A DNA stretch of 64,000 bases from CBDCYS01 sp965226185 (GCA_965226185.1 CBDDCT010000007.1:1488001-1552000); one strand, 5' to 3'. Counted from the stretch's first letter, positions 9,441-21,538 are shown. Made by a program: numbers and translations. Notes: generated by a model from the sequence alone, not told the origin.

Positions 9441-9684
9441 GAAGATCCGAACGTTCGGTGAGCCCGCGGTAAAGATCCCCGGCCGTGGCCTTGGCTCCTC
9501 GCACGTCCCCGTGAATAAAGCGCACTCCAGCCGACTACAAGCGGGCCAAAATAATCTCGGAGCCGCGACGCCGCGGCCTATCGAGGGCGATCACTTCGCT
9601 CTCCGGGAAACCCTGCTTGACCGCGATTGCCGCGGCCGAGCCCACAAATCCGGCTCCACCGGTGACTAGAATACAGCGGTACAT
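9430..9684 (-). pseudogene. Relic of a second nucleotide-sugar epimerase (N-terminal part)
   Basis: Reading leftward from ATG 9684 gives MYRCILVTGGAGFVGSAAA and then an ALD..RRGSE stretch, a typical NAD-binding start of the RfbE-like epimerase branch. After LARL an in-frame TAG replaces what is usually a Lys codon, and the frame then continues as SAGVRFIHGDVRG. Homology fades near 9430, where it runs into the end of the glycosyltransferase on the other strand. It is both truncated and interrupted by a nonsense codon. It may be the remains of a sugar-biosynthesis gene that once belonged with the cluster at 4970. Confidence 0.72.
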
Positions 9685-9851
9685 TGGAGATTGTTTAAAG
9701 GGGAATTATTCAGAGCGGGGCTCATTCACCGCTGCTATCCATTGACAGGACGTGGGTTCGAGACAGCTCCGAGACGCCGCCAAACACTGGATCTTGACGA
9801 GAGTAGTCTCCCCGTGAGAGATGTTTCTCAAGCCATAGGTAGAGTGTGACA

Positions 9852-10381
9852 CCTGAATTATGCACAGATTCACTTTGCGAGTGTGGCTGCGTTCGTAGCG
9901 GGTTGGCGGTCGTCGTGAGGTGGTAGCTCGGCAACTGGCCTTTTGACTTCTCCGTGTCCGGTTTCCCTTCCCGCCCAGAATCCGCGTCGTCAAAACCTCG
10001 CTCGGAAGTGACGTGTTTCCAGTGTGTTACGGCTAGTGCATAAAATTTTATGCATAGCGCATAGCCAGGCTCTCAGATCAGCGCCCTCCCGACCACCGGC
10101 AGCAAGCCGCCGTAGGGAGTCGGCTTCCTGCCGCGGAAGTGGTAAGGCGTCGAAGCCCCGATTTTATTGGGCCGCGAGGCCGTCACGGCTGGGCCTTGTT
10201 GGACGGGCCTTTGGGAGCTATGCTGTTTTCGTCTGGTAACCATGTGGGTGACCTCCTTGGGGTTGGCTGGCGAAGCTGGGATCTTTGCCAGCCTACCTTT
10301 TTACCCCATGTTTTCGGGGGTCCCCAATGGTCCCTTGCGGCTCAGCCCTCCTCAGGTCCACGCCGCAGTGCATAATTCAGG
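9852..10381. mobile_element. 530-bp non-autonomous derivative of the ISEcp1-like element
   Basis: The ends CCTGAATTATGCAC match the intact copies, and TGACA flanks both sides (9847-9851 and 10382-10386). The interior retains only sequence near the two ends: the left end through a CCACCGG-like junction, then the right end from CAGCAAGCCGCCGTAGGG. About 1.27 kb, including nearly all of the transposase, is missing. Base differences from the full copies are frequent, so it derives from an older or related element. It contains the perfect palindrome TGCATAAAATTTTATGCA at 10037-10054. Confidence 0.88.
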
Positions 10382-10773
10382 TGACAAGAAGGTAGCGGCT
10401 TCCCATTTCCGGAATTTTCAGCCGCTCGCACGGACCGCATCCTAAATGGTAGTGCCAGTTTGACGTTCATGGGTAGACTGTACTACTCCGGGATCGCCTT
10501 AGGCCCTCTGAGTTTCCTACACTAAGCCAATTGTGCCGAAAGTTTGCCTGGTAGTCGCCGTCCAGGCGGCATGCATGCTTCTCGCTTTCGCGGAAGCTCG
10601 AGGCATCGGAGTCGAAAGCCCGGCGAGACGGCAGCAGTGGTTGCGCCACAAGAATAGGCAACAAGAGCAGCTACGGCAAGCGACCAGGCAGTGCGTTATG
10701 CCGTAGGACCAGCGACTAGACCGTATCCGCGTTCGCGGTACAATGAGGGGAATTTGGGTTCGCTGCCCCCCTT
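10382..10773. other. Intergenic stretch before secA
   Basis: About 390 bases between the small IS derivative and secA. I see no convincing coding sequence. Short open frames here are antisense or lack family features. It presumably carries the secA promoter, but no clear -35/-10 pair stands out. Confidence 0.5.
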
Positions 10774-13572
<2,799 letters not shown>

Positions 13573-13649
13573 GCCGGTCGCCGACATCGCTTCACCGGCA
13601 TGACCGAAACTTCCGGCTGGTCCACGGTGTCTAACGTCATAGGGCTCCC

Positions 13650-14639
13650 ATGATCAGACTGATTCTAGCGTTGCTGTTGATGCAGTTGACGGCGACTGGC
13701 GCACTGCTGCCGGAAGCCCTCGGCGAGTTCGAGCGCGGGACGGTATCGGCGTTTGAGCCGCTGGAAAAGGATGTGTTCGCGGAGTTCGGCATGGAAGAGG
13801 GGGAGAAGGCGCGCTTTGCCACCGCTTCGGGTCAATCCGTGGAGATTTCCGCGGTTCGCTTCGGTGATGCGACTGGCGCCTTCGCCGCGTTCCATTGGTT
13901 GCGGCCGGCGCAAGGTCGGGAGGCGCCGTTTGGGGAACGCGCCATCCAAAACGGCGAGTCGACGCTGATCCATTTTGGCAACTACGTCATCCGAATGGAC
14001 GGCTCGCTCCCGGTTGAAGAACACGTCGAGTTGATGCTCGCTTATCTGCCCCGCGTTCAGATCACGGCCGCGCCCCCGCTGGTGAACTATTTTCCGCCGG
14101 ATCAACTAATCCCGAACTCGACACGCCATGTCCTCGGCCCCGTCGTTCTCGAAAAACTGACCCCCGAGATCCCTCCCTCGGTCGCGGCTTTTCACTATGG
14201 CGGCGAGGCCCACTACGGGCGCTACGACACGCCGTCGGGCGAGCACCAGATGCTGCTATTCAGCTATCCCACACCGCAGATTGCCAGGGGACAGATTGAA
14301 GAATTCAACAAACTGCGGAATGTCGTCGCCAAACGTGACGGACCGCTTATCGCGGTGGTGCTGGCGCCAAAGTCTGCTGATGAGGCGCAGCGTTTGCTGG
14401 CAAGAGTCCACTATGCCGCCGAGGTTACGCTGCACTATCGCGACCCGGTGCGCCACGACAACCTGGGCAATCTCATCCTCGACATTCTTATCTTCTGTGC
14501 AATTCTGTGCGTTCTGATGATTGTTGGGGGAACCATCGTGGCGGGCACCCGCTTGGCGGCCGGCCGATACGCCCCTAACTCCATCATTGCTCCACCCGCC
14601 GAATTCGACATGGTGAAGATGGACATCGAGAGGCGCTAG
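13650..14639 (+). CDS. Secreted/membrane-anchored protein of unknown function (DUF6599-like)
   Basis: A 329-residue protein starting with a signal-type segment (MIRLILALLLMQLTATGALLP), followed by a long extracytoplasmic region and one C-terminal membrane segment (LILDILIFCAILCVLMIVGG) with a short cytoplasmic tail. The pattern, with GEFERG near the start, FGNYVIRMDG and repeated mention of LARVHYAAEVTLHY before the anchor, resembles acidobacterial proteins grouped as DUF6599. This assignment is from memory and not tested. It has no catalytic motif. It sits between secA and an E1 dehydrogenase in the same direction, with gaps of about 80 and 50 bases. Confidence 0.75.
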   Translation: MIRLILALLLMQLTATGALLPEALGEFERGTVSAFEPLEKDVFAEFGMEEGEKARFATASGQSVEISAVRFGDATGAFAAFHWLRPAQGREAPFGERAIQNGESTLIHFGNYVIRMDGSLPVEEHVELMLAYLPRVQITAAPPLVNYFPPDQLIPNSTRHVLGPVVLEKLTPEIPPSVAAFHYGGEAHYGRYDTPSGEHQMLLFSYPTPQIARGQIEEFNKLRNVVAKRDGPLIAVVLAPKSADEAQRLLARVHYAAEVTLHYRDPVRHDNLGNLILDILIFCAILCVLMIVGGTIVAGTRLAAGRYAPNSIIAPPAEFDMVKMDIERR

Positions 14640-14689
14640 CCCGCATTTCCGACGGGGGAAAGCCCATGATAGACTGAAAAGAGAGGCTC

Positions 14690-16819
14690 ATGGCCACGGA
14701 AAGCGGTCTTCTTCAGGCTTCGGAGATCCTAACGCCAATAGGCGGCCTCGGTGGCGACCAACTCCTTCAGGCTTACCGCAACATGTATCTCTCCCGGCGG
14801 CTCGATGACCGGGAGATCATCCTCAAGCGGCGCAATCAGATCTATTTCCAAGTCAGCGGGGCCGGGCACGAAGCTATCCAAACCGCCGCGGGAATGCTGC
14901 TGCGTCCAGGCCACGACTGGTTTTATCCTTACTATCGCGACCGGGCGCTTTGCCTGGCCTTGGGAGTGACACCGCTCGACATGCTGCTGCAAGCAGTCGG
15001 GGCGGGCTCTGACCCCGCTTCCGGCGGACGGCAGATGCCAACGCATTGGTCGAGCCCGCGGCTGAACGTTGTCACCACTTCGAGTCCCACCGGCACGCAG
15101 TTTTTGCAAGCGGCCGGGTGCGCGCATGCTGGCCGGTTTCGGGCCCGCCAGCTTGACCAGCAACCGCATGACCGAGGTCATCGCGAAGTGGTGCTCGCGT
15201 GCTCGGGCGACGGGGCGACGAGCGAAGGCGAGTTTTGGGAAGCGCTCAACGCCGCCTGCATTGAAAAGCTGCCCGTTTTGTTTCTGATCGAGGACAACGG
15301 TTACGCCATCTCGGTTCCTATCGAGGCACAAACAGCGGGCTCCAGCATCTCGCGCCTCGTGGGGTCGTTTCCTGGCTTGTCTGTCCACGAGGTCGACGGC
15401 CTCGACTTTCCGGCCAGCTATCAGACGGTGGAAGAGGCTATTCGGTACTGCCGGGGCGGGGAAGGGCCGGCGCTGGTTCACGCTCACACGATCCGTCCTT
15501 ATGCACACTCGCTGTCCGACGACGAGTCACTGTACAAGCCGGAGGAGGAACGGAAGCGAGAAGCCGAGCGCGACCCAATTCGCAGGCTCGCCGAGCTGAT
15601 CGAACACGAGGGCATCGCCGACGAACACACCATTTTCACAATCCACCATGAAGTGGACGACGAGATCCAGCAGGCAGTGGATGAAGCTCTCAAAGCGGCG
15701 CGTCCGCGGCGCGGTTCAGCGAAGCTCTACCTCTATTCCCCGGACGTCGATCCATCGTCAGCGGCGTTTGAAACCGAACCCGCCTTAAGCGGCAGGCCGA
15801 GGACTATGGTTGACTCCATCAACGCTTGTCTCCATGACGAGATGAAGCGAGATCCCCGCATCATCGTTTTCGGCGAGGACGTGGCGGACGTCACCCGGGA
15901 GCAGCATCTCGACAGCGTCAAAGGAAAAGGCGGCGTCTTCAAAGCGACGCTGGGCTTGCAACGGGAGTTCGGCAAGCGCCGGGTTTTCAACTCACCCATA
16001 GCAGAGGCAGCCATCGTCGGGCGCGCGATCGGCATGGCGATACGGGGATTGAAGCCGGTCGTGGAGATTCAATTCTTTGATTATATTTGGCCGGCCATGA
16101 TGCAGATTCGGAGTGAGCTGGCAACCATCCGGTGGCGGTCGAATAACGGCTTTTCGGCGCCCCTGGTCATCCGAGTTCCGATCGGAGGCTACCTCGGCGG
16201 CGGGGCAATTTATCACAGCCAGTCCGGGGAAGTGCTGTTCACCCATATCCCTGGGTTACGCGTGGTTTTTCCCTCGAACGCGCGGGATGCCGCCGGGCTG
16301 CTTCGAACAGCGATTCGTTGCGACGACCCCGTTTTGTTTCTGGAGCATAAGAAGCTCTACCGAGAAATCTATAATCGCAGTGCTGATCCGGGACCCGACT
16401 ACATGGTTCCCTTCGGCAAAGCCCGGCGGGTCAAGCAAGGCGAGGATCTGACGATCGTCACCTACGGCGCTCTGGTCCACCGTTCCTTGCAGGCCGCCGT
16501 GCAAATTGAGAAAAAACAGAATGTCTCGATTGAAGTACTGGATCTGCGAACCCTCAACCCATACGATTGGGACGCCATTGAGGAGTCCGTCGCGAAGACG
16601 AACCGTGTGATCGTGGCGCATGAGGACTGCCTGTCGTTCGGCTACGGGGCGGAGATCTCCGCGCGAATCGCCAGCGAGCTGTTTGACCGTTTGGACGCCC
16701 CCATCGGCCGCATCGGCGCCCAGGACACCTGGGTCGCCTACAACCCGCAAATGGAGCGCGAAATCCTGCCACAAGCCGAAGATGTCGAGCGCGAGATAGA
16801 GCGCCTGCTGCGGTATTAG
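14690..16819 (+). CDS. Fused alpha/beta E1 component of a branched-chain-type 2-oxoacid dehydrogenase
   Basis: A 709-residue thiamine-diphosphate enzyme carrying the alpha subunit (about 1-340) and beta subunit (about 365-709) in one chain. It decarboxylates a 2-oxoacid, probably a branched-chain one, and passes the acyl group to a lipoylated E2. The ThDP/Mg motif GDGATSEGEFWEALNAACIE with LIEDNGY is in the alpha half. The beta half has NSPIAEAAIVGRAIGMAI and GRIGAQDTWVAYNP. No E2 or E3 gene is adjacent, so partners must lie elsewhere. The start ATG 14690 follows AGAGG. Pyruvate is a less likely alternative substrate; the sequence alone does not decide. Confidence 0.9.
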   Translation: MATESGLLQASEILTPIGGLGGDQLLQAYRNMYLSRRLDDREIILKRRNQIYFQVSGAGHEAIQTAAGMLLRPGHDWFYPYYRDRALCLALGVTPLDMLLQAVGAGSDPASGGRQMPTHWSSPRLNVVTTSSPTGTQFLQAAGCAHAGRFRARQLDQQPHDRGHREVVLACSGDGATSEGEFWEALNAACIEKLPVLFLIEDNGYAISVPIEAQTAGSSISRLVGSFPGLSVHEVDGLDFPASYQTVEEAIRYCRGGEGPALVHAHTIRPYAHSLSDDESLYKPEEERKREAERDPIRRLAELIEHEGIADEHTIFTIHHEVDDEIQQAVDEALKAARPRRGSAKLYLYSPDVDPSSAAFETEPALSGRPRTMVDSINACLHDEMKRDPRIIVFGEDVADVTREQHLDSVKGKGGVFKATLGLQREFGKRRVFNSPIAEAAIVGRAIGMAIRGLKPVVEIQFFDYIWPAMMQIRSELATIRWRSNNGFSAPLVIRVPIGGYLGGGAIYHSQSGEVLFTHIPGLRVVFPSNARDAAGLLRTAIRCDDPVLFLEHKKLYREIYNRSADPGPDYMVPFGKARRVKQGEDLTIVTYGALVHRSLQAAVQIEKKQNVSIEVLDLRTLNPYDWDAIEESVAKTNRVIVAHEDCLSFGYGAEISARIASELFDRLDAPIGRIGAQDTWVAYNPQMEREILPQAEDVEREIERLLRY

Positions 16820-16883
16820 GCGCCGCGTGTCCGACGCGGCGCACGCCGGCTCCAAAGTTGCTAGGGAGTGAATGAAATTCCGA

Positions 16884-17110
16884 TCAGCGGAACGCGTCAT
16901 CGCCCAGTCCCGCGCTGTTGAGCTTGACGAGCACGTTGAAGGTGACCAGGAATGTCGAGGCGGGATTGAGTTGGAAGCCGAAGGCAGCGTCGGCGAGGTT
17001 GAGGCTGTCTATCTGAAAGTCAGTGGTGGGCAATACGCGGCCGTCGGCTCCGGTGAACGTTCCCGGGATGGCGCCCTGGAGTGACCGCAGCCTATCTTCC
17101 GCTAAGATGC
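16884..17110 (-). pseudogene. C-terminal fragment of an outer-membrane/porin-like protein
   Basis: The minus-strand frame ending at 16884 encodes FQIDSLNLADAAFGFQLNP, then FLVTFNVLVKLNSAGL. Alternating hydrophobic strands like this resemble the last beta-strands of acidobacterial outer-membrane or TonB-linked proteins. Upstream the similarity stops and no start or signal peptide is found. I take it as a decayed remnant in the 370-base gap between the E1 gene and the broken CmcI-like gene. Confidence 0.4.
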
Positions 17111-17193
17111 TGCCCTTATTTACTGGTCTCACCAAACGACCGCACTGCAGACCCGGAGATCGAGTGGGTCTTCGCAACCGTGCCGCTCACTGG

Positions 17194-17718
17194 TCAATTA
17201 ACCCTGCGCAGGTAACCGTTGGGGTTAAAAGTCATTAAGAATTTCTCTTTACTTTTGTCTACTTCAAAATCACTATTCTCTTTCAAGAATTGCCCTAAGG
17301 CCTCCCCAGGTCCCGGACCGGAATAGGGCAGTATAGGATTGCCGTTCATATTACCGTCTTCTACAATAAGAAAAGATCCGGGTATCACGTACTTGTCGTA
17401 GATTCTCAGTTCCTCTAACACGTGCTTAGCCGATTGGTCTGAATCGAGGACGACCATAATTTTGTCCGTGGGTCTTAGGAGACTTTCGACTTCTCGGACG
17501 ATTTCGTCCGAGGTGGAGGAACCCAGCAGATAAGTGACGCGGTCGTGAACAGGTCTATTTTCGCGTTTCGCGATATCTATTGTGATCACGCGCCCCTTTC
17601 CGATAAGGTCGAAAATGCTGGCTAGGTAGAGGGCGCTGCCTCCCTTATAAGTGCCTGCCTCGATAATTACATCCGGCTTTACGTCGTACAGAATCTCTTG
17701 GTAGACCAGAGATCGAGT
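17194..17718 (-). pseudogene. CmcI-like hydroxylase/methyltransferase, 3' part (split by IS4)
   Basis: The C-terminal 172 codons (from 17709) of a cephalosporin-hydroxylase/rhamnosyl-O-methyltransferase-like protein, a SAM-type fold. LVYQEILYDVKPDVIIEAGT with KGGSALYLASIF is the recognisable SAM-binding start, followed by VVLDSDQSAKHVLEEL and FLIVEDGNMNG. The open frame continues upstream to 17955, but those residues are translated IS sequence. The preceding 5' part is at 19135-19376. After removal of the IS and one target copy the joint is one base short (CTGGTC where TGG GTC would be expected), so the gene also has a small deletion or was already dead. Confidence 0.85.
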
Positions 17719-19134
17719 CACTGCTGTCCAAATTAGCTGAGCGGAGCGGGTTCGGCTGCTGAAAACACGCCAGAAAGCCCCGCCAGGAGGCCGATCTGGG
17801 AACCAGGTTGCCGGTTTGGACAAGATAGAAATCATGCTGCTGTCCCAATTAGGCCTCCATTCCCGCCAGTAATAATTGCTGTGGCGACTCGGGTTCGCTG
17901 CCCGGCGGCGGGTGAAACGGTTCGTCCAGCCAGGCGAACAATTCGCGGTGCACAAACAACTGCTGCCGCAACAAAGCGACCAGATTGGACAAGCTCCAGC
18001 CCCAACGCGCCCGCAGCTTTAAGTACCGCAGCAGCAAGATCGCGATCAGCGCCGTCCAGATCTGGATCTTCAGCGCGTTCGCCGAGGTGCCCACGAAGGT
18101 CTTCACCCGCAAGTTCTGCTTGAGAGCCTTGAAAAACAGCTCCACTTGCCAGCGGTCTTGATAAATGGCGGCAATCGTTGCGGCCGCCAACCCCAGGTGA
18201 TTCGTCAAGAACACGAGCGTGCGCTGCTGCTTGGCGTCGAAGTATTCGATGCGGCGGAACACCACCTCGGAGCCGCTGGCGGCCAGCGAGGGAAAGAAGA
18301 TCACTTCGTCGCGGCGCACGCCTCCGGGACGGCGCGGCAACGGGCGCTGTTCGAGAACCTCGTAGTTGGCCCCGCGTTTCAATCGTGTGACAAAGAAAAC
18401 GCCCCGCTCGCTCAGCTCGGCGAACCAGTCGTAGTCGTTGTAACCGCGGTCGAAGACCACGATCGTGCCGCGGTCGAACGACATTTTGCGGGCCGGCGCC
18501 AGGTCGGGCGTCTTGGCGTCGGTGACCACGCAGAAGCTGGGCAGGTAGCCGTCGTGATCGAGTACCAGATGGAGCTTGACGGCGCCCTTGGTGCGCTGGA
18601 ACTGGGCCCAATCAAACAGCGAGGCGCACAGATCGATGACGCTGGCGTCCAGACTCAGCAGCTTGTTTTTGAAACGGAACTTGTGGCCCGGCGCCGCGCC
18701 GCGGCACTTCGCCAGCAGTTGATGAAAGACCGTTTCGTAGATCTGCCAAGGGCGTTGCCGGTTGGCGTAGGCCAGCGTCGAGCGCGGCGGTGCGGCGGAC
18801 AAGCCCAGGTGCCGCAGCTTGCCTTCGCTGGCCGCCAGACCGCCGCAAATCTCACGCAACGACTGGGCGCGGCCGAGCTGGCAGAACAGCATGGCGACGA
18901 ACTGTCCCCAGCAAGTGAAGCCGCGGGCGTGGCGCTCCCCGCGATGCTGGCGGACGGCCTGTTCAAACTCCGAACGCGGGAACAGCTTTAACAATTGAGA
19001 GAAAATACTGCATACTTGACTCATGGCGGGGCCTCCTCGGGCGGGTTGGTTCATAGGCCTGAACCCAATCCCAACCTAACAGAGGTTCCGCCTCCCCGGC
19101 TTACGAATTCAAAACGCTAATTTGGACAAGAGTG
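17719..19134 (-). mobile_element. IS4-family insertion sequence, 1416 bp
   Basis: The inverted ends CACTGCTGTCCAAATTAGC (17719) and, reversed from 19134, CACTCTTGTCCAAATTAGC differ at two positions. The element is flanked by the 9-bp direct repeat AGATCGAGT (17710-17718 and 19135-19143), within the range known for the IS4 family. It contains one intact transposase gene and has landed inside a CmcI-like gene. Confidence 0.92.
17849..19054 (-). CDS. IS4-family transposase
   Basis: A 401-residue DDE transposase. The IS4 signature Y-x2-R-x3-E-x6-K is present as YQDRWQVELFFKALK, with the other acidic residues in LSLDASVIDL and VVFDRGYNDYDWF. The N-terminal region (FSQLLKLFPRSEFEQAVRQH) matches the DNA-binding part common in this family. 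The start could be ATG 19054 or the in-frame ATG ten codons later (MSQVCS). The gene is intact, so the element may still be mobile. Confidence 0.92.
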   Translation of the reverse strand: MNQPARGGPAMSQVCSIFSQLLKLFPRSEFEQAVRQHRGERHARGFTCWGQFVAMLFCQLGRAQSLREICGGLAASEGKLRHLGLSAAPPRSTLAYANRQRPWQIYETVFHQLLAKCRGAAPGHKFRFKNKLLSLDASVIDLCASLFDWAQFQRTKGAVKLHLVLDHDGYLPSFCVVTDAKTPDLAPARKMSFDRGTIVVFDRGYNDYDWFAELSERGVFFVTRLKRGANYEVLEQRPLPRRPGGVRRDEVIFFPSLAASGSEVVFRRIEYFDAKQQRTLVFLTNHLGLAAATIAAIYQDRWQVELFFKALKQNLRVKTFVGTSANALKIQIWTALIAILLLRYLKLRARWGWSLSNLVALLRQQLFVHRELFAWLDEPFHPPPGSEPESPQQLLLAGMEA

Positions 19135-19376
19135 AGATCGAGTGGGCATTTCTGAACAGGGATCCCGAGCCAGCTAGTATTGTTGAGCCAGGTGTTACTC
19201 GAGTAATAATACAGTTTATGGAACGCGTTGACCGTGCCGTCGATGACCGGATCTACAGTGGATAAGTCTATAGATTTTGGAGCCGACATTCTGCCTACGG
19301 TAAAACCCACACTAGTAAATAGAATCACGAGTAAGAGAATCCACAACTCACGAGTAATTCTGGCCACAATTTTCAT
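19135..19376 (-). pseudogene. CmcI-like hydroxylase/methyltransferase, 5' part (split by IS4)
   Basis: It begins at ATG 19376 with MKIVARITRELWILLLVILF, so a membrane anchor precedes the enzyme domain. It ends in WLGIPVQKCPLDL, a stretch that in CmcI relatives leads straight into WVYQEI. The IS4 element follows the 9-bp duplication. A copy of the IS1380-family element sits only 16 bases upstream of the start codon, so the gene has also lost its promoter region. Confidence 0.8.
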
Positions 19377-19392
19377 ACGCCGTATTATACCA

Positions 19393-21193
19393 CCTGAATT
19401 ATGCACAGATTCGGCGTAGCCATCGCCGATGGAGTTGTGGCGGTAGCGGCAGTCGTGTCAACTCAGTGATTTAGCAAGTCGTCTTTTCCTCTGTTTCCCT
19501 CCCTGTTTGAGCCGCCTGCCAATCCCGGCGGGCAAAAGCGGGCGGGCAAGCGGCGTGTTCCCAGTACGTTGCGGCGAGTGCATGAAATTTTATGCATGGA
19601 GCGCCCCTCAACTCAGCGCACCCTCCACCACCGGCGCGAAGCTCGATCCCGGTGGCCCCATCGCCCGCAGCCGCCGCATCAGCCGTTCAAACAGGCCCTT
19701 TTCCTCATAATGATCGCTGTAGCTGACACCCGTTCTGCCGGCGTGCCGCCAGATCTTGGCCGCCACGAACAGAAAGCGCAGCCGCGCCGTCGCCAGGGTG
19801 GTGTGCCGCAGTGTCTCCACGCTGGCTTGGGCTTCGCGGTTGAACAGCAGCAGCCAGCAGTTGAGGTTGTAGGCCAGCATGGCCAGCTGAAAGTGATTGC
19901 GGTTCATGTCAAAGCGGCGCGAGGGATGGGCCGCCAGCCCGGCGTCGTTGTTGGCCTCCTTGATGAGGTTCTCGGCTGCGGCGCGCTGATTGTAAAACCA
20001 CACCACCGCCGCGATCGGTTCGGCCAGGTTGGTGACAAACACGCGGTAGGTGTAAGCGCTGGTGGCAAACAGCTGGTATTGCTCGGCCGCGCCGGCCGCG
20101 GGTTCGTTTTCGTAACGCAGCGCCAGGAAACGACAGGCCCGCGCCCAGCCCTGCGGCTGGTAGAGGAATTCGCATTCCGCATCCGCATCGCTGTGGGGCG
20201 AGGGCTTCCAGGCCGCTTGCTGCAACTGCTCGACCAGCCGCCTGGTCTTGCGCGCCACGATGACGAACTGACAAGCCGCCTTTTCATAGGCCTCCACCGC
20301 CTCCCAGCAATAAAACCCGGAATCGGCCCGCGCCAGGATTTTCTTCACGCCGTGCGGCAAAGCCCGAAAGGCGCTCTCGAGGTGGGCGGCGATCTGCCGG
20401 CCCGTGGGCCGGTCGCCGTTGCGCAACCCGCCCATCAGGTATTCGCGCGTCTCGGCCAGGAAAGTCAGTATCGGCTGGTAGCTGCGCTTGCCCTTGTTCT
20501 TGGGGTTGTAACTCTTGCGCCCGCCCATCTGGCGGCCGTAGAGCGTGTGCACGGTGGTGTCGGTGTCCAGCGTCACCGTCTCCAATTTCACCTGGGCCGC
20601 GGCCCAGACTCGTTCCCGCAGCTGGCGCTGAATGGAAAGGATCTGCTTCGCCACGTTGAGGTGCAGCGAGGCCAGAAAGCGCCACAGCGTGGACTGCGGC
20701 GGCAGACGCGTCACTTGCAAGATGCCGGTCAAGATGGGGTCGCGGGCGATGAAGCGGAGTTGGTTCAGCCGCGCAAAGCCGACATAGAGGCCCAGCACGA
20801 GGGCCAGCACAAACTGGTAGAGGCTCATCACACGGGTGATTCGTTTGTTCGTGATGGTTTCTTCCAGCAGCGCCTGGAAGCCGAGTTTTTCGAGCAGGGT
20901 GGCGACGGGCAGCAAGCCGCCGTAGGGAGTCAGATTCTTGCCGCGGAAGTGATAAGGCGTGGCAGCCCCGATTTTATTGGGCCGCGGGGCCCTCGCGCCC
21001 CGGCCTTGTTTGACGGGCCTTCGGGAGCTATGCTGTTTTCGCTTGGTAACCATTTGGGTGACCTCCTTGGGGTTGACTGGCGAAGCTGAAATCTTTGCCA
21101 GCCTACCTTATTACCCCATGTTTTCGGGGGTCCCCCAAATGGCCCCTGGCGGCTCAGCCCTCCTCCGGTGCACCCCGCAGTGCATAATTCAGG
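19393..21193 (-). mobile_element. IS1380-family element (ISEcp1-like ends), copy 2, 1801 bp
   Basis: It has the same ends, length and transposase protein as copy 1. The flanking direct repeat is TACCA (19388-19392 and 21194-21198). It lies immediately upstream of the broken CmcI-like gene. Together with copy 3, in the same orientation, it encloses 1.97 kb of unrelated DNA (21194-23160). Confidence 0.95.
19608..21053 (-). CDS. IS1380-family transposase, copy 2
   Basis: A 481-residue DDE transposase with the same amino-acid sequence as the protein at 6613-8058. It is intact, with an identical start and upstream GGAGG. Its presence beside two separate disrupted genes shows that this element has been a main agent of gene loss in this region. 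Confidence 0.93.
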   Translation of the reverse strand: MVTKRKQHSSRRPVKQGRGARAPRPNKIGAATPYHFRGKNLTPYGGLLPVATLLEKLGFQALLEETITNKRITRVMSLYQFVLALVLGLYVGFARLNQLRFIARDPILTGILQVTRLPPQSTLWRFLASLHLNVAKQILSIQRQLRERVWAAAQVKLETVTLDTDTTVHTLYGRQMGGRKSYNPKNKGKRSYQPILTFLAETREYLMGGLRNGDRPTGRQIAAHLESAFRALPHGVKKILARADSGFYCWEAVEAYEKAACQFVIVARKTRRLVEQLQQAAWKPSPHSDADAECEFLYQPQGWARACRFLALRYENEPAAGAAEQYQLFATSAYTYRVFVTNLAEPIAAVVWFYNQRAAAENLIKEANNDAGLAAHPSRRFDMNRNHFQLAMLAYNLNCWLLLFNREAQASVETLRHTTLATARLRFLFVAAKIWRHAGRTGVSYSDHYEEKGLFERLMRRLRAMGPPGSSFAPVVEGALS

Positions 21194-21228
21194 TACCATG
21201 GGGTTTCTAGGGTTAGAACCTTCCGAAT

Positions 21229-21275
21229 GGTTCTTGCCCTCCCGAGGGTTCTTGCCCTCCCGAGGGTTCTTGCCG
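21229..21275. repeat. 18-bp tandem repeat, 2.6 copies
   Basis: The unit GGTTCTTGCCCTCCCGAG occurs at 21229-21246 and 21247-21264, with a partial third copy to 21275. It lies between the end of IS copy 2 and the small HTH gene. In one frame it would encode a repeated LALPRV, but it is upstream of the likely start, so I treat it as non-coding. Confidence 0.8.
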
Positions 21276-21298
21276 TAGGGTGTTGCAGGCATAGGTGG

Positions 21299-21538
21299 AT
21301 GTTAAGAATTAACGGCGAAGATTACCTAACCATCGCGGACGCTGCGGAACGGTTGGGAAATTCGACTAAGACTGTCCGAACATGGATTCGGAAGGGGGTT
21401 ATCGACAACCCCCCCGTCGCGCCCTATGGGACACGAGAGGTTCAATATTTCACGGAAGCGTACTTGCGCAAGGCCGCTGAGGACGTAAAGAAGGCCCGGA
21501 AGGCCCGCCGCTTGGGACGCTCCCACAAGAAATCGTAG
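21299..21538 (+). CDS. Small MerR/excisionase-type helix-turn-helix protein
   Basis: A 79-residue protein with a winged HTH at its N-terminus: YLTIADAAERLGNSTKTVRT, then WIRKGVIDNPP. The C-terminus is a highly basic helix (KKARKARRLGRSHKKS). This is the architecture of DNA-binding excisionase or MerR-like regulators without a sensor domain. I take ATG 21299 as the start because the HTH follows within ten residues. The open frame extends to 21227 through a tandem repeat that is probably not translated. It sits directly after IS copy 2 and before a structured intergenic region, which suggests a mobile-element or autoregulatory role; that is inference. Confidence 0.7.
   Translation: MLRINGEDYLTIADAAERLGNSTKTVRTWIRKGVIDNPPVAPYGTREVQYFTEAYLRKAAEDVKKARKARRLGRSHKKS

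Noticed and set aside
17719..17955. N-terminal part of the longer frame ending at 17194
   Set aside because: It lies inside the IS4 element; only sequence below 17718 belongs to the CmcI-like gene.
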